8,701 nucleotides of DNA, from positions 1 through 8,701 of the forward strand of contig JAUYJH010000002.1 in assembly GCA_030688705.1 (NCBI GenBank), read 5' to 3'. This stretch comes from Deltaproteobacteria bacterium (lineage in GTDB: Bacteria > UBA10199 > SPLOWO2-01-44-7). Position numbers and translations under genes: made by a program. A model generated the notes under the pieces. It made no database searches and was not told the origin of the DNA. It was given only the letters and a program-made list of their open reading frames with translations. Below are positions 6,514 to 8,701 of this stretch, piece by piece; the first letter of the stretch is position 1; every line of letters begins with the position of its first letter.

Positions 6514-7668
6514 CTAGATACCCTTCTTGAACATTTTGGGGAAAAAGAAAACCGACCAGCAGACCGCGGCAAAAATCCACATCATCGCGGCATACGCCAG
6601 GTGGGATTCATAAGCATAAACAAAAGGGGCCGAAACGCGCGTCAAAAGAGACAGCATCAAAAACCCCAGCATCCCGATGAGTCCCCACGAGCGGCGCTCC
6701 AGAACCAGACCGTGCTGGCCATGAGAAAGGGTCACCCGCGTCATGATCGAAAAAACCATGAGCGACAAACCGCCGACGAAAAGAATGTGGGCCCAGTGAA
6801 CGGCGCGAACCGAATCAAACACCAAAGGCCATCCGCCAATCAGCACCATCCACGCACTGATCCACAAACACCAGCACAACAAGCCGGGAGCAAGCGGCCT
6901 GCGGTAAATACGCCAATAATAAAGAATAACAAATGTAACCAGAGCGGCGCGGAGAAGCTTCCCCCAAAAAGCGGAAAAAAAAGATTCGACCGCAAAAGAA
7001 GCCATAAGAAAAAGCCCGTACGTAAAAAAATCGCCGGTCCCTTTTTTGTCGGCGGTCGGGCGATTCAGAGGAGTCGGCCCCTGCAGTTTGGCAATGCCTT
7101 GGCGGGAAAGCCCCAGAATCGAGGGGACCAGCTGCGTGCCAATCCCCAAAACGAGAGAATAAAAAGAGGCGTAAAAAAAGAGCTGCCGCGCAAAAAGCCT
7201 CCATGGGGCGCTGATGGAATAAAAATCCCCCGCCAAAAAAATAAGGTCGGCGACAAAAAAAGAAAAAATGCCGAAACCGGCCAGGACAAACGAAACCGCG
7301 GGCCTGAAGGCCGATTTCAAAAATCGCGGCAGGGCAAAGGAAACCAAAAAAACAATTTCAAAAAGCAAAACCACATGAAAAAAAAGGCGTTTCACAAAAA
7401 AGGCGGCGGCAAAAAGGGCCAAAACCAGAATCAGAAAGAAAAGTTTTTCGATAAAAGAGGCCGTATAAGTGCCGGTAAAGCGGGGAACCGCCGTCATCAA
7501 AAACCCGGCGGCCGCCGTGAGAAAAAACCCGCCGATCATCAGCTCGGAATGAAAAAGGCCGGGATAAATCGGCATCCAGCCGGCCCAGTAGGCAATCCAG
7601 AAAAAAACGCCGACAACGCCAAAGACAACGCCCGCCGGAAAAAACCACTGGTAGGGATCGGTCTTCAT
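6514..7668 (-). CDS. nnrS: NnrS-family membrane protein
   Basis: The 384-residue protein is strongly hydrophobic, with about twelve predicted membrane segments. Family signatures are the N-terminal FHSELMIGGFF with H40, followed by GFLMTAVPRFTG, and the later HWAHILFVGGLSLMVFSIMTRVTLSHG block matching the conserved H-x-x-x-x-G...M-x-R-V-x-L-x-H region. NnrS proteins are haem- and copper-containing membrane proteins of denitrifiers and many other bacteria, linked to protection against nitric oxide or nitrosative stress; the chemistry is not well defined. Its ATG overlaps the stop of the FNR-like gene (ATGA), and no ribosome-binding site is visible, so it is probably translated by coupling to that regulator. 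The long plus-strand open frame covering the same bases is an artefact of A- and G-rich coding sequence. Confidence 0.88.
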   Translation of the reverse strand: MKTDPYQWFFPAGVVFGVVGVFFWIAYWAGWMPIYPGLFHSELMIGGFFLTAAAGFLMTAVPRFTGTYTASFIEKLFFLILVLALFAAAFFVKRLFFHVVLLFEIVFLVSFALPRFLKSAFRPAVSFVLAGFGIFSFFVADLIFLAGDFYSISAPWRLFARQLFFYASFYSLVLGIGTQLVPSILGLSRQGIAKLQGPTPLNRPTADKKGTGDFFTYGLFLMASFAVESFFSAFWGKLLRAALVTFVILYYWRIYRRPLAPGLLCWCLWISAWMVLIGGWPLVFDSVRAVHWAHILFVGGLSLMVFSIMTRVTLSHGQHGLVLERRSWGLIGMLGFLMLSLLTRVSAPFVYAYESHLAYAAMMWIFAAVCWSVFFFPKMFKKGI

Positions 7669-8375
7669 TCCGGAAGATTTGCCGTTTCAATCAACCTGTC
7701 GTGATTAAGGATGGTGATAATGCGCCCGTCGACCGCGATCAAACCATCCTGTTTGAATTCGCTGATAAGACGAATGACCGATTCCTGCGTGGTACCGATT
7801 AATTCAGCTAATTCTTCGCGCGTCAGCGAAATATTAAGACGCACACCGTTTTGAACTTTTTTCCCATATTTTTTCTCGAAGACAAGCAATAATTCCGCCA
7901 GCCGCTCCCGGATATTTTTATGGACAATGTTGACCACCTGTTTTTCCGCCTGCCCCAAATCTTGGGCAAGCCGCGACATCACATTAAAAGCGGTGGCGGG
8001 ATGGGTCTCCAAAACATGAAAAAAGGTATTTTTATCCATAAAACAGACGTCGGCGTCTTCCAGTGATTCTGCCGTGGCCGAATAAGGCTCGTTGGACAAG
8101 AGACAGCGATAACCCAGAATATCGCCGGGCCCGGCCAACCTCACAATCTGCTGGTGCCCCTGTTCATCGACCTTGAACACTTTTATTTTTCCGGAACAGA
8201 TGCAATACAGGCCATAGGGCTGATTTCCTTCATAGAATATGATCTGTTGCCTTTTGTAGTGATTGGTCGTCTTGGCCTTGTCGATTTCAAGCAAATGTTC
8301 CGCACTCAAATCACAAAAGACGCTCTCTTTGCGGTGGCCGCAGGTCTGACAGCGAATGGAGGGAACTTTAAACAT
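7665..8375 (-). CDS. FNR-like CRP/FNR-family transcription regulator with candidate Fe-S cysteines
   Basis: This 236-residue protein has an N-terminal cysteine patch C9-x2-C12-x8-C21, a cNMP-type beta-roll sensor domain (about 25-125), a long dimer helix (about 126-152) and a C-terminal winged helix-turn-helix. C111 (ADVCFMD) aligns by eye with C122 of E. coli FNR (SMVCEIP), so C9, C12, C21 and C111 could hold a [4Fe-4S] cluster sensing oxygen or NO; the C-x2-C-x5-C spacing of E. coli FNR is three residues longer here. Additional Cys are at 58, 60 and 91. The recognition helix GTTQESVIRLISEF (194-207) keeps the Glu and Arg (E198, R202) that read the TGA core, but has Ile at the position of FNR Ser212. 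It is the first gene of an operon with nnrS, consistent with NO- or oxygen-responsive control. No Shine-Dalgarno site is visible, which fits the very short leader predicted from the promoter. A cluster-free Dnr/Nnr-type regulator is the alternative. Confidence 0.87.
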   Translation of the reverse strand: MFKVPSIRCQTCGHRKESVFCDLSAEHLLEIDKAKTTNHYKRQQIIFYEGNQPYGLYCICSGKIKVFKVDEQGHQQIVRLAGPGDILGYRCLLSNEPYSATAESLEDADVCFMDKNTFFHVLETHPATAFNVMSRLAQDLGQAEKQVVNIVHKNIRERLAELLLVFEKKYGKKVQNGVRLNISLTREELAELIGTTQESVIRLISEFKQDGLIAVDGRIITILNHDRLIETANLPE

Positions 8376-8387
8376 ATGCGATGGAGG

Positions 8388-8416
8388 CCTATACGATGAT
8401 TTGAATCATATTTCAA
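8388..8416 (-). promoter_or_regulatory. Promoter of the FNR-like gene
   Basis: On the minus strand TTGAAA (8411-8416, five of six to TTGACA) is followed after exactly 17 bases by TATAGG (8388-8393, four of six to TATAAT). Initiation about seven bases beyond the -10 would fall near 8381, only some six bases from the ATG at 8375, giving an almost leaderless message. That agrees with the missing ribosome-binding site. Confidence 0.5.
8396..8409. promoter_or_regulatory. Candidate FNR-type operator in the regulator's own promoter
   Basis: ATGATTTGAATCAT is a palindrome with six-base arms around TG and contains TGAT-N4-ATCA, as at 2085-2098. It fills most of the spacer between the -35 and -10 elements of the proposed promoter. 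A dimer bound there would block RNA polymerase, so negative autoregulation is the natural reading, as is known for E. coli fnr. The palindrome and its position are direct observations; the binding protein is inferred. Confidence 0.55.
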
Positions 8417-8556
8417 GCTGTTCTCGATCATGGTAGTGTCCTAATTTGAGGATTTCCCAACAAAATAGCTTCTCATTCCCTCTCATTTTTTTATCTTTAT
8501 TTTCATAGTTTAAGTACTTGACAGCCACCCATCTTTCCTCTAAGGGTCTCTCTATC

Positions 8557-8701
8557 ATGGACGAAAAAGAAATATTGAGGCTCAAGAGAAACCTAGATGA
8601 GCAATATAGAAAAGATAAGGAAACTCTTGATCGAATGATGGATTTCATTTCTAGGGCCAATAAGCCCGCCAAATCTATTACGGATATGGAAAAGGGAGGT
8701 C
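8557..8701 (+). CDS. Unrecognised protein, N-terminal part (3' end beyond window)
   Basis: An ATG at 8557 opens a frame of 48 codons that reaches the right edge without a stop. AAGGG (8542-8546) lies ten bases upstream and could act as ribosome-binding site. The residues seen are highly charged, starting MDEKEILRLKRNLDEQYRKD and continuing with a heptad-like spacing of Leu, Met and Ile; residues about 3-34 would form an amphipathic or coiled-coil helix, followed by a loop with Asn, Lys and Pro. I do not recognise the family. Base composition is lower in GC than in the upstream genes. Because the end is outside the window, it could also be a short non-coding frame, so confidence is moderate. 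Confidence 0.5.
   Translation, partial: MDEKEILRLKRNLDEQYRKDKETLDRMMDFISRANKPAKSITDMEKGG

Larger units (their letters stand above)
8376..8556. other. AT-rich intergenic region between divergent genes
   Basis: Apart from the promoter and operator at 8388-8416, I see no gene, RNA or repeat array. The base composition falls sharply: hand counting 8401-8520 gives 38 G or C of 120. It contains T-rich tracts around 8485-8505 and a perfect TTGACA at 8518-8523 on the plus strand. The sequence 17 bases further on is TAAGGG, a poor -10, so a plus-strand promoter is possible but not convincing. The open frame on the minus strand across this region starts with no ribosome-binding site and has no recognisable protein features. 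Confidence 0.5.

Noticed and set aside
6466..7704. A 412-codon plus-strand open frame opposite nnrS
   Set aside because: Its translation is a low-complexity mix rich in Lys, Arg, Gly, Gln and Asn without domain features, while the opposite strand encodes a clear NnrS membrane protein with family motifs. It is a by-product of codon bias.
8439..8452. Imperfect inverted repeat TCCT-N6-AGGA
   Set aside because: The arms are four bases with little extension, so it is expected by chance in AT-rich sequence.
8518..8546. Plus-strand promoter with perfect TTGACA
   Set aside because: The sequence at correct spacing (TAAGGG) matches the -10 consensus at only two positions, so it is mentioned in the intergenic entry but not listed as a promoter.
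8406..8672. An 88-codon minus-strand open frame in the right-hand region
   Set aside because: It has no convincing start signal or motif, crosses the regulator promoter, and opposes the better-supported frame starting at 8557.

Overview
The window looks like a chromosomal segment from a Gram-negative, anaerobic or facultatively anaerobic bacterium. The evidence is a Tat-targeted ApbE, an Rnf complex gene, System I cytochrome c maturation genes (ccmG, ccmH), a POR-type 2-oxoacid:ferredoxin oxidoreductase, an FNR-like regulator with a cysteine set suited to an iron-sulfur cluster, and an NnrS membrane protein. This mix would fit a deltaproteobacterial-type or related lineage, but the sequence alone does not settle the taxon. 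Most of the window is densely packed, with overlapping genes and roughly 50-60% GC in samples counted by hand. The last ~300 bases drop to about 37%.

Layout. (1) Positions 1-2026, minus strand: apbE (flavin transferase), then rnfC, which overlaps it by 17 bases and runs off the left edge. This is probably the start of an rnf operon. (2) Positions 2027-2154: a divergent control region with a TGAT-N4-ATCA palindrome almost exactly midway between the two start codons. (3) Positions 2155-6506, plus strand: a single-cluster ferredoxin, a fused gamma-delta subunit, the alpha subunit and the beta subunit of the 2-oxoacid:ferredoxin oxidoreductase (most likely pyruvate), followed after 12 bases by ccmG and ccmH. 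All junctions are overlapping or very short, so this looks like one transcription unit. (4) Positions 6514-8375, minus strand: an FNR-like regulator followed by nnrS, joined by an ATGA overlap and converging on ccmH. (5) Positions 8376-8556: an AT-rich intergenic region. It holds a good promoter for the regulator with a second TGAT-N4-ATCA palindrome in its spacer. (6) Positions 8557 to the end: the start of an unrecognised plus-strand reading frame.

How it fits together. Oxidation of pyruvate by the oxidoreductase would reduce the ferredoxin encoded with it. Rnf would oxidise that ferredoxin, pass electrons to NAD and store energy as an ion gradient. ApbE would attach FMN to Rnf subunits outside the cytoplasm. 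The only two perfect TGAT-N4-ATCA sites I found in the window lie between these two operons and in the promoter of the FNR-like gene. I therefore infer a compact, locally controlled, oxygen- or NO-responsive ferredoxin energy module. No CRISPR array, mobile element or RNA gene was seen.
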